Source: Hyphomicrobium sp. ghe19 (lineage in GTDB: Bacteria > Pseudomonadota > Alphaproteobacteria > Rhizobiales > Hyphomicrobiaceae). Taken from it: a stretch of 64,000 bases of DNA. Where the stretch lies: positions 4,230,001-4,294,000 of the forward strand of contig NZ_LR743509.1 in NCBI RefSeq assembly GCF_902712875.1, given 5' to 3'. Below the pieces are notes generated by a model. That model worked only from the letters and a program-made list of their open reading frames with translations, searched no databases and was not told the DNA's origin. Numbering within the stretch: position 1 is the stretch's first letter; each line of letters starts with the position of its first letter. Both the position numbers and the translations under genes were made by a program. Shown one piece after another: positions 42,669 to 51,743 of the stretch.

Positions 42669-44189
42669 TTAGTAGTGGTAGGCGCTCTCGCCGTGATCGA
42701 CGAGATCGAGACCTTCGCGCTCTTTCTCTTCCGACGGCCGGAGACCGATGACGATATCGACCAGCTTGAAGAGAACGGCGGAGCCGATGCCGCTCCAGAG
42801 GAGCGTCAGTCCCACCATCTTGGCCTGCGTGATCACCTGAGCGACCATGTCGTAGGTGCCTGCCGTCATCTCGCCGGGCTTGGAGATGTAGTCGGCGATA
42901 CCGGCCCCACCCCACTGGGGATTGACGAGAAGGCCCGTTCCGATCGCACCCACGATGCCGCCGATGCAGTGGACGCCGAAGACATCCAAGCTGTCGTCGT
43001 AACCGAGCGCTCCCTTAACTGCCGAGCAGAAGAAGAAGCAGATCGGGCTGACGACGAGGCCGAGGATGATCGAGCCCATGACACCGGAGAAACCGCAAGC
43101 CGGCGTGATCGCCACGAGACCAGCGACGACGCCCGACGCCATGCCGAGTGCCGACGGCTTGCCCTTCGCGATCCACTCAATGAGTATCCACGAGAGGCCC
43201 GCTGCGCAGGTCGCGATGAACGTGTTGATGAACGGAACGCCTGCAAACTGGTTGATCTCGAGGTTTGAACCAACGTTGAAGCCGAACCAACCGACCCACA
43301 GGAGAGCGGCGCCGATCATCGTCATCACCAGCGAGTGCGGAGGCATGGGTTCTTTACCGTAGCCGATGCGCTTGCCGAGGATCAGACAGCCGACGAGTGC
43401 GGCGATGCCCGAGTTGATGTGAACGACGGTGCCGCCAGCGAAGTCGAGTGCGCCCCACTGGAAGCCGATGCCTGCGTCCTTTAGCACGGCGTCGAGAGCC
43501 GTTTGTGCTTGGACCTTTGCGTCGCCCGTCGCGGCCGCAACGGCCTTGGCGGCGTTACCGAATGCATCCGGACCGCCCCAGTACCAGACCATATGCGCGA
43601 TCGGGAAATAGATGAACGTTACCCAGAGCGCCATGAACATGAGCATCGCTGAAAATTTCAGACGCTCGGCAACGGCACCCAGGATAAGGCAGGGCGTGAT
43701 ACACGCGAACGTCATCTGGAAGATGATGTAGGTGTATTCAGGAATGTAGACGCCGTTCGAGAAGGTTGCGGCGAGCGAGTTCGAATCGACGCCCTTCAAG
43801 AAGGCTTTGGAGAAACCACCAACGAAGTCGTTGAGGTTGCCGCCGTTGGTGAAGGCCATGGAGTAGCCGTAGAGCACCCAAAGAATCGCGACGAGGCAGA
43901 GCGTTGCGAACACCTGCATCATCATCGACAGCATGTTCTTCGAGCGAACTAATCCGCCGTAGAACAATGCGAGGCCCGGCACCGTCATCAGAAGAACGAG
44001 GACTGATGCGATGTACATAAAGGCGGAGTCGCCCTTATTCGGCACCGGAGGCGCCACTGCGGCCGCGGCGGGAGCCGCAGGGGCAGCGGTCGTCGCTGCG
44101 TCCTGGGCCAACGCCGGGTCGATAATGAGCGCAATGGCGCCGAGGGCCCCCAAGACCCCTGCGTACCGCGCTATAGTTCGAAACTCCAT
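42669..44189 (-). CDS. amtB: Ammonium transporter AmtB
   Basis: This 506-residue membrane channel conducts ammonium/ammonia. It has a cleavable leader (to about residue 29, ALA-QD), an alanine-rich segment, and eleven membrane helices. The twin pore histidines lie in VHINSGIAALVG and FGVHCIGGIVG. A C-terminal cytoplasmic tail would contact GlnK. Two insertions make it longer than E. coli AmtB. It follows glnK by 44 bases in the standard glnK-amtB pair and ends at a strong terminator. Confidence 0.95.
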   Translation of the reverse strand: MEFRTIARYAGVLGALGAIALIIDPALAQDAATTAAPAAPAAAAVAPPVPNKGDSAFMYIASVLVLLMTVPGLALFYGGLVRSKNMLSMMMQVFATLCLVAILWVLYGYSMAFTNGGNLNDFVGGFSKAFLKGVDSNSLAATFSNGVYIPEYTYIIFQMTFACITPCLILGAVAERLKFSAMLMFMALWVTFIYFPIAHMVWYWGGPDAFGNAAKAVAAATGDAKVQAQTALDAVLKDAGIGFQWGALDFAGGTVVHINSGIAALVGCLILGKRIGYGKEPMPPHSLVMTMIGAALLWVGWFGFNVGSNLEINQFAGVPFINTFIATCAAGLSWILIEWIAKGKPSALGMASGVVAGLVAITPACGFSGVMGSIILGLVVSPICFFFCSAVKGALGYDDSLDVFGVHCIGGIVGAIGTGLLVNPQWGGAGIADYISKPGEMTAGTYDMVAQVITQAKMVGLTLLWSGIGSAVLFKLVDIVIGLRPSEEKEREGLDLVDHGESAYHY

Positions 44190-44233
44190 GTGTGTGCTCC
44201 CTGATTGACGTCTAAAAAGCGAAATCCTGGCCT

Positions 44234-44626
<393 letters not shown>

Positions 44627-44665
44627 TCATCCCCACGCCGGGAAGCAGACTTCGCGACGTAGGGA

Positions 44666-44681
44666 GTCAAGACGCGTGCCA
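44666..44681 (-). promoter_or_regulatory. Candidate sigma-54 promoter of glnK-amtB
   Basis: On the minus strand TGGCACG-CGTC-TTGAC matches the -24/-12 consensus TGGCACG-N4-TTGC in spacing and in the -24 box. The -12 dinucleotide is GA instead of the near-invariant GC. Nitrogen-controlled glnK genes usually have such promoters. Confidence 0.4.
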
Positions 44682-44802
44682 GTTTCGCAGCGCTTACTCA
44701 AGCTGTTGATTAGACAACGGAAAGTTTGTCGGCCCGCAGATCCGGTGCGCGTTCAGCACACGTAGCAAGCACAGAAATTGTGCATTTTCGGCCGATTGAA
44801 CG

Positions 44803-45699
44803 CTATTTGGGCAGGAATGCGGTCTCTCTGGGGCGCATTAGTCCTTCCTGGACTGCAGACGCAACCAGTTGTCCCTGGCGGTTGAATATCGCGCCCCGGC
44901 AATAGGCGCGTGCACCGGAGGCGCTGGGGCTGTCCTGGACATAGAGCAGCCAGTCATCGGCGCGGAACGGCCGGTGAAACCACATAGCGTGGTCGAGGCT
45001 CGCCAGTTGGATATCGCTGTCGAACAGCAGCTTGCCGTGGGCGACCAGGGCTGTGTCGAGCAAGGTGAAGTCCGATGCGTAGGCTAGAACCGCCTGGTGG
45101 ATGTAGGCATTCCCATTGAGCGGGCCATTGGTTTTGAGCCAGATCGATTGCGTCGCGGGTCTCGGCTCACGGCTCGCATAGCGAGAGGCATCGACGATGC
45201 GAACGTCGATCGGCCGGTCGCGGCTGAGGTAGGAACGCATGCTTTCGGGCAGATCGGCATTGCCGCCGCGCAGGAGATCCTGGCTGCTGGGGAGGGCCTC
45301 GGGCGGGGGAACGTCTGGCATGTTCGACTGATGCTCGAAACCCGCCTCCGGCTTGTGGAACGAGGCGCTCATCGAGAAAATGGCGCGTCCGTGCTGGATG
45401 GCGCGCACCCGGCGGGTCGTGAAACTGCCTCCGTCGCGGATACGTTCAACGTCGTAGACGATTTCGCGCTCGGGATCGCCGGCGAGCAGGAAGTAGCCAT
45501 GCAACGAGTGGATCGGGCGGCTCTCGTCGACCGTCGATGCTGCTGCAACTACTGCTTGGCCAAGAACCAAACCGCCGTAAACGCGCTGCCAGCCTTCGGT
45601 CGCCTTCGGTCCGCGGAACAGGTTGTCTTCGAGCGGTTCCAGGGTCAGCGTCTCAAGGAGCTTGTTCAGGGCCGAATGCGACGAAGGCGATGCTGTCAT
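44803..45699 (-). CDS. tesB: Acyl-CoA thioesterase II
   Basis: This 298-residue double hot-dog thioesterase hydrolyses acyl-CoA to free acid and CoA. It shows RVYGGLVLGQAVVAAASTV near the N-terminus, SLHGYFLLAGD and SFTTRRVRAIQHG. The C-terminal half has LASLDHAMWFHRPFRADDWLLY, including the conserved Asp of the catalytic triad. Length matches TesB (about 286). ATG 45699 (MTASPSS) is preferred; an upstream in-frame ATG at 45759 adds 20 basic residues. Confidence 0.93.
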   Translation of the reverse strand: MTASPSSHSALNKLLETLTLEPLEDNLFRGPKATEGWQRVYGGLVLGQAVVAAASTVDESRPIHSLHGYFLLAGDPEREIVYDVERIRDGGSFTTRRVRAIQHGRAIFSMSASFHKPEAGFEHQSNMPDVPPPEALPSSQDLLRGGNADLPESMRSYLSRDRPIDVRIVDASRYASREPRPATQSIWLKTNGPLNGNAYIHQAVLAYASDFTLLDTALVAHGKLLFDSDIQLASLDHAMWFHRPFRADDWLLYVQDSPSASGARAYCRGAIFNRQGQLVASAVQEGLMRPRETAFLPK

Positions 45700-45847
45700 G
45701 ATGGACTTTCGCAAGGAAGTTGTAGTGAGATGAAGACGTTGACGGTATGGGAGACGCATTGAAGGCAGGCGCGAAGATATCTAGGCTGTCACGGCGTCCG
45801 CGAAAAGCAAGTTGCTGTCGCGGCAATTCAGTCCGGTGGTGCCGTCG

Positions 45848-47086
45848 GTGGTGCGTGTTTTGAAATTTGATGTGGCGATTGCGGGCGGCAGCTTCGCGGG
45901 CTTGGCGGTTGCGCGGGGGCTCGCTCAGGCCCTTGGGCCGGATATCAAAATTGCCGTCATCGAGCGCGCCGATCCCGCGGCGACGCCCGCCGGGTCCGAC
46001 AGCCGGGCGTTTGCGATTTGGGCGGGGACAAAGAAAATCCTCGAGGGTCTCGGCGTCTGGGATGCGGTGAGCAGCGACGCTCAGGTCGTCACATCGATCG
46101 AGATTTCGGATTCGAATATCGACGACGCCTTCAGGCCGTCGCGGGTCACTTACGACGCGCACACGAAGGACGGATCGCCCGCCGCCTACATCGTGCCGGC
46201 GACGTCGCTTCAGGCGGCGCTCTACAAGTCGGTCGCCAATGATCCATCCGTCAGCTGGATCGCTCCGGCGGACGTCGATGGCATGTTGCTCGGAGAATAT
46301 TCGAGCGAACTTACGCTTCGCGACGGGAGGGTGATCAGCGCTCAGCTCACCATCGCCGCCGACGGAAGAAATTCAAAGCTCAGGGACGACGCCGGCATCA
46401 AGACGATCGGCTGGGCCTATCCGCAAACTGGCATCGTGGCGCGCGTGAAATTCGAAGAGCCGCATGGTGGCGTCGCGATCCAGCACTTCTTGCCGGGCGG
46501 TCCATTCGCGATCCTGCCGTTGCCGAACAATCGCGCCTGCATCACTTGGAGCGCCGACAAAGACGAAGCGGCGCGGATGACGGCTCTCAATGACGATGAT
46601 TTTCTGGCTGAACTCGATCGGCGCATTGGCGGTCGTTTCGGCGCGATCACGCTCGACGGGCGTCGCCAGTCCTGGCCGCTCGATGTGCGCATTGCGCGGC
46701 GGCTCATCGCGCCGCGGTTCGCGCTCGTCGGCGATGCGGCGCATGGCGTGCATCCGATCGCCGGACAAGGCGTCAACCTGGCTCTCAGAGACGCGGCCGC
46801 GATGATCGAAGTTTTGGCGGATGCCGGCCGTCTCGGAATCGATTTCGGCAACGGCACGCATCTCGAGCGTTATCAGCGCTGGCGCCGATTCGATTCCACG
46901 ATGTCAGCGACGCTTTACGATAGCCTCAATCGCACCTTCGCCGTCGACAATATCGTGCTCAGAGCAGGCCGTGGCGCGGCGCTGGGAGTACTCGACCGTC
47001 TGCCGAGCCTCAAGGATTTCATAATCGCCGAGGCCGCGGGCGTTACCGGAGATCTGCCGAAGCTCGCGAGGGGCTGCCCCGTCTAG
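45848..47086 (+). CDS. UbiH/UbiF family FAD-dependent hydroxylase
   Basis: This is a flavin monooxygenase of about 412 residues, of the type that hydroxylates the ubiquinone ring. The N-terminal FAD motif is VAIAGGSFAGLAVARGL, the conserved DG motif is IAADGRNSKLR, and the second FAD motif is FALVGDAAHGVHPIAGQGVNLAL. Which ring position it acts on is not evident; alphaproteobacteria use UbiL/UbiM-type enzymes as well as UbiH. The start is uncertain (GTG 45848 or 45851, or TTG 45812). Its stop overlaps the rimM stop by 4 bases in convergent fashion. Confidence 0.88.
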   Translation: MVRVLKFDVAIAGGSFAGLAVARGLAQALGPDIKIAVIERADPAATPAGSDSRAFAIWAGTKKILEGLGVWDAVSSDAQVVTSIEISDSNIDDAFRPSRVTYDAHTKDGSPAAYIVPATSLQAALYKSVANDPSVSWIAPADVDGMLLGEYSSELTLRDGRVISAQLTIAADGRNSKLRDDAGIKTIGWAYPQTGIVARVKFEEPHGGVAIQHFLPGGPFAILPLPNNRACITWSADKDEAARMTALNDDDFLAELDRRIGGRFGAITLDGRRQSWPLDVRIARRLIAPRFALVGDAAHGVHPIAGQGVNLALRDAAAMIEVLADAGRLGIDFGNGTHLERYQRWRRFDSTMSATLYDSLNRTFAVDNIVLRAGRGAALGVLDRLPSLKDFIIAEAAGVTGDLPKLARGCPV

Positions 47087-47706
47087 GAGTGATCGTCTTT
47101 GCCCGATACGTCCGATTCTTCCGGGCCTTCGGATAGATCCTCAGCGTCCTCATCGTCGCTTCCGGTCAATACGGGGCGATTGATGACTATGGTACCGGCC
47201 GCAAGATCAACTGCCGGGACCCATCTATCTTCGAACGGAATGAACTCGGTCTCGGTGCCGTCGCCTGGTTTCAGCTCGAGTAAATCCCCCGCGCCGAAAT
47301 TTTGTACGGAGACGATCTTTCCGAGTGCGCTACCGTCGCCTGCCACTGCGCGAAGGCCGATGAGATCGGCGTAATAATATTCCGCGCTTTCCGGTTCCGG
47401 CAATCTATCGCGGTTTATGTACAGCTTGGTTCCGCGCAATGGCTCAGCCGCATTGCGGTCCTCAACCCCACCAATTCGCGCGACGATGCCTTTGCTCGTC
47501 ACCCGCACGACACGGAGCGTGAAACTTCGCTGTCCCGTCGCGTCGGTTAGCGGGCCGTAGGACGCGATGGCTTCGGGGGCTCCGGTGTACGCGCGGACAA
47601 GGACGTCGCCGCGGATGCCGTGAGCGCCGGAGATTTCGCCGACGAGGATTCGGTTCAGGGTCTTGCTATTCGGCAATGGAGGTTCCAGCCAAGTCTCGGG
47701 TTGCAA
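47083..47706 (-). CDS. rimM: Ribosome maturation factor RimM
   Basis: This 207-residue factor assists assembly of the 30S head and binds S19. The N-terminal barrel has LVGEISGAHGIRGDVLVRAY and the C-terminal PRC barrel has EYYYADLIGLRAV and GKIVSVQNFGAGDLLE. An acidic tail (SDDEDAEDLSEGPEE) extends beyond the usual length. The start appears to be TTG 47706, since no ATG is available. In most relatives trmD follows; here a convergent ubiH-type gene abuts instead. Confidence 0.9.
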   Translation of the reverse strand: MQPETWLEPPLPNSKTLNRILVGEISGAHGIRGDVLVRAYTGAPEAIASYGPLTDATGQRSFTLRVVRVTSKGIVARIGGVEDRNAAEPLRGTKLYINRDRLPEPESAEYYYADLIGLRAVAGDGSALGKIVSVQNFGAGDLLELKPGDGTETEFIPFEDRWVPAVDLAAGTIVINRPVLTGSDDEDAEDLSEGPEESDVSGKDDHS

Positions 47707-47773
47707 GCGGCGTTATATTTTCAATCGCGCGGTGCCGCAGTTTTTATTTTCGGGTTCTATTGTTGCGGGGCGC

Positions 47774-48154
47774 CTACTGGCTCGGCAAGGGGCAGAGATA
47801 GGTGATCTGGATATCTATCTTTTTGCCGCCGACGAAGACTGTCGCATTCTGAGATAATGCGTAGGGATCGATTTCGCCGGTTATCGGTACGGCATAGCTC
47901 GGCCTGGAGTGCGCGGGGTGACGCGCCGATCGATAGCGCAGCGGAATTTTGTAAGTGCCGCGCAGGAAAATTCGCGATGCTGGCTGCTTCGGGTGTGAAT
48001 CCAGCTCACCCGTGTAGACCCTGCCTTGAGGATCCGCGCCGAACAGCCGGCCTTTGCGGCGTATCAAAATGAATCGCTCGAATGCATGTGCCGGTTTGCG
48101 CTCGCGCTCACTCGTGATCTCATACAGGCCATCTGCGGCATTCCACTCTATCAT
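47774..48154 (-). CDS. Unknown small protein between rpsP and rimM
   Basis: This 126-residue protein is not assigned to a family. It starts MIEWNAADGLYEITSER. It then has a beta-rich pattern (FERFILIRRKGRLFGADPQG, RIFLRGTYKIPLRYR) and ends with a second beta segment. The alternation loosely resembles GrlR-like small regulators, but this is weak. ATG 48154 has an excellent ribosome-binding site (GAGAGGA, 5 bases away), which is the main evidence that it is real. It lies within the ffh-rpsP-rimM run, after the rpsP terminator. Confidence 0.65.
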   Translation of the reverse strand: MIEWNAADGLYEITSERERKPAHAFERFILIRRKGRLFGADPQGRVYTGELDSHPKQPASRIFLRGTYKIPLRYRSARHPAHSRPSYAVPITGEIDPYALSQNATVFVGGKKIDIQITYLCPLPSQ

Positions 48155-48218
48155 TGCGGTCCTCTCCCACTCACCCAGAGGTGGTGCTCCAAAATTCGGG
48201 CCAGTGAGAGCTGCAACG

Positions 48219-48252
48219 AAAAAACCTCCCGAGTCGCACTCGAGAGGTTTTT
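48219..48252 (-). terminator. Intrinsic terminator after rpsP
   Basis: On the minus strand AAAAACCTCTCGAGT pairs with ACTCGGGAGGTTTTTT around GCG, with one mismatch. The structure is nearly symmetrical, so it may act in both directions. It lies 48 bases beyond the rpsP stop. Confidence 0.8.
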
Positions 48253-48299
48253 GGAAACACGAAATATCTCGCGCCTCAGTTCGCGGTTCAACTCGCGGT

Positions 48300-48671
48300 T
48301 TAGGCGGTCTCGCCCTGTGCGGCTTCGGCAGCCTTGGCGGCTTTCTCTGCAGCTGCAGCGGCGCGCTCCTGAGCCTTCTTCTTCGGCTTCGCCTTCTCGG
48401 GATTGACCGATGCTTCGCGCTTGGCAAGACCGGTAACGTCGAGCAGACGGAGAACGCGATCGGTCGGCTGCGCGCCAACGCTCAGCCAATGCTTTACGCG
48501 CTCTTCAACGAGCTTGATGCGGTTCGGATCGTCCTTTTTGAGCATCGGATCGAAGGTGCCGATCTGCTCGATGTAACGGCCGTCGCGCGGGCTCGTGTGG
48601 TGGGCAACGACGACGTAGTAGTAGGGACGCTTCTTGGCGCCACCGCGCGACAAGCGAATTTTGACCGACAT
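48300..48671 (-). CDS. rpsP: 30S ribosomal protein S16
   Basis: This 123-residue ribosomal protein begins with the invariant [18 protein letters not shown] and has [18 protein letters not shown]. The C-terminal third is an alanine/lysine-rich extension typical of alphaproteobacteria. The ATG has GGAG nearby. It follows ffh by 51 bases on the same strand, as in many genomes, but is separated from rimM by a terminator and a small unknown gene. Confidence 0.97.
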   Translation of the reverse strand: MSVKIRLSRGGAKKRPYYYVVVAHHTSPRDGRYIEQIGTFDPMLKKDDPNRIKLVEERVKHWLSVGAQPTDRVLRLLDVTGLAKREASVNPEKAKPKKKAQERAAAAAEKAAKAAEAAQGETA

Positions 48672-48722
48672 AGTTCTGTTCTCCTGTTCAAATCGAATGT
48701 GTTGTTGAGTTGGTCTAGAGCG

Positions 48723-50306
48723 TTATCTTTTCTTTCCGGGAAGCCCGGGGAATTTCGGCATTCCGCCGCCGAGGCCTGGAAGGCCTCTCGGCAGTCCCGC
48801 ACCGAGACCCGGAAGGCCGCGGCCGAGACCGGATGGAAGGCTCGGCGTGGACCCGCCGGTCAGGCCCTTGGCGACCTGCTCCTTGAGTTCCGCGGGGAGC
48901 TGTTCGAGCGCCTTCGGGTCGAGCTTTGCGAGATCGGCCTGCATCGCCTGCATCTCGGCCTCGGAAGGGCCGCCGCCCGTGCGCCCGAGGAATTTGTTCA
49001 GCATGCCGCCATTGCGGCCCATGGTTTTCATCATGTCCGCCATCTGGCGGTGCATCTTGAGAAGCTTGTTCAGCTCTTCGACTTTGGTGCCCGAGCCCGC
49101 CGCGATGCGGCGCTTGCGCTTGGCGTCGAGAATTTTCGGATTGCGCCGTTCCTTCGGCGTCATCGACGAAATGATAGCGCGCTGATGAACGAGGCTTTTG
49201 TCGAGACCGGCTTCGTTGATCTGGCCTTTGATCTTGGAGACACCCGGCAACATGCCAAGCACGCCGCCCATGCCGCCAAGCTTTTGCATCTGCTGCAATT
49301 GATCGGAAAGGTCTTCGAGGTCGAACGACCCCTTCTTCATCTTCTCGGCGATCTTCGTCGCCTTTTCGACGTCGATCGTTTGAGCGGCTTTTTCGACGAG
49401 CGAGACGACGTCGCCCATGCCGAGAATGCGCGAGGCGATGCGGCCCGGATGGAAATCTTCGAGCGCGTCCCATTTCTCGCCGACGCCGATCAGCTTGATG
49501 GGCTTACCGGTTACCGCGCGCATCGAAAGTGCGGCGCCGCCACGGCCGTCGCCGTCGGCGCGGGTCAAGACGATGCCTGTCACGCCGATATGGCCGTCGA
49601 AGGCCTTCGCGGTGTTGACGGCGTCCTGGCCGGTCAACGAGTCAGCGACGAGAAGAACTTCGTGCGGGTGGATCGCGGCTTTGACGTCGCGAACCTCATC
49701 CATCAGCTCTTCGTCGACGGTCACGCGGCCGGCGGTGTCGTAAATGATGACATCGAAGCCGCCGAGCTTGGCGGCGTCTTCGGCGCGACGGGCGATCTGA
49801 AGCGGGTTCTGGCCTGCGATGATCGGAAGCGTCGCGACGCCTGTCTGCTCGCCCAGGACGCGCAGCTGTTCCTGTGCTGCCGGTCGCCGCGTGTCGAGCG
49901 ACGCCATCAGCACTTTCTTGCGATCGCGGTTCGTCAGGCGGTAGGCGATCTTGGCGGTTGTCGTCGTCTTGCCCGAGCCCTGCAAGCCGACCATCAGGAT
50001 GCCGACGGGCGGGGCTGCGTGCAGGTCGATCGGCTGCGCATCCGAGCCGAGCATCGCGACGAGCTCGTCGTTGACGATCTTGACGACCATCTGGCCGGGC
50101 GTGACGGAGCGAAGGACTTCGGCGCCGACGGCCTTGGCTTTGACCTTCTCGGTGAAATCCTTGACGACATCGAGCGCGACGTCGGCTTCGAGAAGGGCGC
50201 GGCGAACTTCGCGCATGGCCTCGACGACGTCGCTTTCGGTCAGCGCGCCGCGTCGGGTCAGCTTATCAAGGACGCCTGAGAGGCGATCTGAGAGACTCTG
50301 AAACAT
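48723..50306 (-). CDS. ffh: Signal recognition particle protein Ffh
   Basis: This 527-residue SRP54 homolog binds signal sequences and 4.5S RNA and docks with FtsY. The N domain is followed by the GTPase with P-loop GLQGSGKTTTT, DTRRPAAQEQL, DTAGR and TRADGDGRGG. The methionine-rich M domain (FDLEDLSDQLQQMQKLGGMGGVLGMLPG) follows. A glycine/proline-rich tail ends the protein. ftsY, its receptor, is also in the window on the opposite strand. Confidence 0.97.
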   Translation of the reverse strand: MFQSLSDRLSGVLDKLTRRGALTESDVVEAMREVRRALLEADVALDVVKDFTEKVKAKAVGAEVLRSVTPGQMVVKIVNDELVAMLGSDAQPIDLHAAPPVGILMVGLQGSGKTTTTAKIAYRLTNRDRKKVLMASLDTRRPAAQEQLRVLGEQTGVATLPIIAGQNPLQIARRAEDAAKLGGFDVIIYDTAGRVTVDEELMDEVRDVKAAIHPHEVLLVADSLTGQDAVNTAKAFDGHIGVTGIVLTRADGDGRGGAALSMRAVTGKPIKLIGVGEKWDALEDFHPGRIASRILGMGDVVSLVEKAAQTIDVEKATKIAEKMKKGSFDLEDLSDQLQQMQKLGGMGGVLGMLPGVSKIKGQINEAGLDKSLVHQRAIISSMTPKERRNPKILDAKRKRRIAAGSGTKVEELNKLLKMHRQMADMMKTMGRNGGMLNKFLGRTGGGPSEAEMQAMQADLAKLDPKALEQLPAELKEQVAKGLTGGSTPSLPSGLGRGLPGLGAGLPRGLPGLGGGMPKFPGLPGKKR

Positions 50307-50344
50307 TCAGCCTTGCAAACCCGTTCTTGCCAACTCGTTTCGGT

Positions 50345-50417
50345 CGTCATCCCCGTGCAGGCGGGGATCCGCCCAAGCCTGGGGCCTGGATGGATCCCGG
50401 CCTTCGCCGGGATGACG
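50345..50417. repeat. REP-like palindromic intergenic repeat
   Basis: A 73-base imperfect palindrome has outer arms CGTCATCCC (50345-50353) and GGGATGACG (50409-50417). Two internal hairpins, CCCCG-TGCAGG-CGGGG (50351-50366) and CCCGG-CCTTCG-CCGGG (50397-50412), lie within it. Its translation gives the well-known VIPAKAGI-type string of dispersed proteobacterial repeats. It sits between ffh and the PagL-like gene. Confidence 0.8.
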
Positions 50418-50670
50418 TTAGATGTGGGAACGTCCGTCCGATGCGCAAATCCGTATCGCGCGCAAAGCACAAACGCACCCGGGAGCGCCACGCGCCGCCG
50501 GATGTTAACCCCCCTGCCTCCCGGACGCTTTTCGCGAAAAAAGGCCATGTGCAGAGCGGCGGCTCTGTGTTCAGGGCCGTCGGAATGGCGTGGGTATGGG
50601 GGAAAGGGGCGAAAATGTCAACTTTGGAGGCGGGTGCGACGCCTCCACGCGGAGCCGGCCGCACGCGCGG

Positions 50671-51231
50671 TTAGAAGCGGTAGCCGTAGCGGAGACCGAT
50701 GCGGTCCATGCCTTCGTTGAATTTTTGGGTGTAGGCGTTCGACATGTGCTCGAAATAGACCGAAATGTCGGAATGCGCGTCGAGATGGTAACCAACTTCC
50801 ATCGGGATGTGGAACAGGACGCGCGAGCCCAGCCATTTCTTGTCGGGATCGGAGCCCGGTCCGCCGATTTCGCCGTCATGGATAGCAGCGCCTAAGCCTA
50901 GACCGAAGAATAGGCCGGACGGGCAATCGCCTTGCCAGCGAGCGTCGATGTAGCCGTCGCTGGTATCGCCGCGGGTGTTGATCGAGCCGCCGACCACCGG
51001 CCGGATGGCGCCCCAGGGGAGCGCCCAGGCCGCTGCAAATTGGGCTTCGATGTTGATGTCAACGGCGTTGTGCTCGACCTGGAAGCCGCTCCAGAGGTCC
51101 GGCACGTCATGGGCGAGAACGCCGACTTTGAGAGCGTAGAGAAGGCTTTCGGCCGACGCGCCGCTTTCTGCTCCTATCGTGATGACGGCAGCTAAGCCGA
51201 CCGTCGCCGCGATGCGCGCGAAAACCCTCAT
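50671..51231 (-). CDS. Acyloxyacyl hydrolase / lipid A 3-O-deacylase (PagL-like)
   Basis: This 186-residue outer-membrane beta-barrel protein has a signal peptide (cleavage near ASA-ES). The PagL active-site region lies at the C-terminus, FEHMSNAYTQKFNEGMDRIG, with His162, Ser164 and Glu173 forming the expected triad. The terminal GLRYGYRF ends in Phe as outer-membrane barrels do. PagL removes the 3-O acyl chain of lipid A, which can reduce immune recognition or alter membrane packing. The last residues are intact. It is transcribed alone. Confidence 0.85.
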   Translation of the reverse strand: MRVFARIAATVGLAAVITIGAESGASAESLLYALKVGVLAHDVPDLWSGFQVEHNAVDINIEAQFAAAWALPWGAIRPVVGGSINTRGDTSDGYIDARWQGDCPSGLFFGLGLGAAIHDGEIGGPGSDPDKKWLGSRVLFHIPMEVGYHLDAHSDISVYFEHMSNAYTQKFNEGMDRIGLRYGYRF

Positions 51232-51743
51232 TCCCCAAAACCCTGTCCCGGATGCCTAGAGCGGTACTTGTGCGGGTTTTCGTTATTTGCGGCAAGGCGC
51301 GCACTGCAGAAACTCGAGCCGGCTTGCGCCCCTGTCACACTGTCCGGCCGGCCTAATTGCTAACTTTGCAATGCGGGGGTGCGTCGCCTGTGTTGCCTGC
51401 CCCAGGCGCGCGCCAAGTTGAAAACGCGGCGCTCATAGGCCCGTTCGTCGGGGGTGAGGCAAATACAACCGTAGCAATAGCAAGGACGTGCGCGGGCTAA
51501 GGCGATCTTGAAAAGGAGCGGGTTCGACGATGGTTGCGCCATTTATGGTCTCATGGGATTTGAGCGACGCTCGCAGTTCATTCAACTAATACAAGCATTT
51601 GCGGCACTCTAACGGGCAAGGGAGGACGTTTGTTCCGCGACGAGGACAAGGTAATCGCCGGAATATCGATCATAGCGCGGCCTTTCCGATCCGTGACCCT
51701 GTTCCGATTGTCATTTTTTGCGCTTCTCGCCATATAGGCTCAC
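51232..51743. other. Intergenic region before dapF
   Basis: No convincing gene is seen in these 512 bases. A 60-codon minus-strand frame (51360-51542) encodes a CYCYGCIC cysteine cluster but has no ribosome-binding site, so it is not called. A segment GGGTTCGACGATGG near 51518 recalls a tRNA T-arm, but no cloverleaf can be drawn. A probable dapF promoter lies at the right end. Confidence 0.4.
51708..51739 (+). promoter_or_regulatory. Candidate dapF promoter close to the start codon
   Basis: TTGTCA (51708-51713) is followed after 17 bases by CATATA (51731-51736), overlapping TATAGG. Transcription would begin at or within a few bases of the dapF ATG at 51744, which has only AGG as a possible ribosome-binding site. 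A leaderless or very short-leader mRNA is possible. Confidence 0.35.

Noticed and set aside
48054..50279. A 741-codon plus-strand frame opposite rpsP and ffh
   Set aside because: Low-complexity antisense of two certain genes, with no start signal or recognisable domain.
51505..51540. GGGTTCGACGATGG resembling a tRNA T-arm
   Set aside because: No acceptor, D or anticodon arms can be drawn around it.
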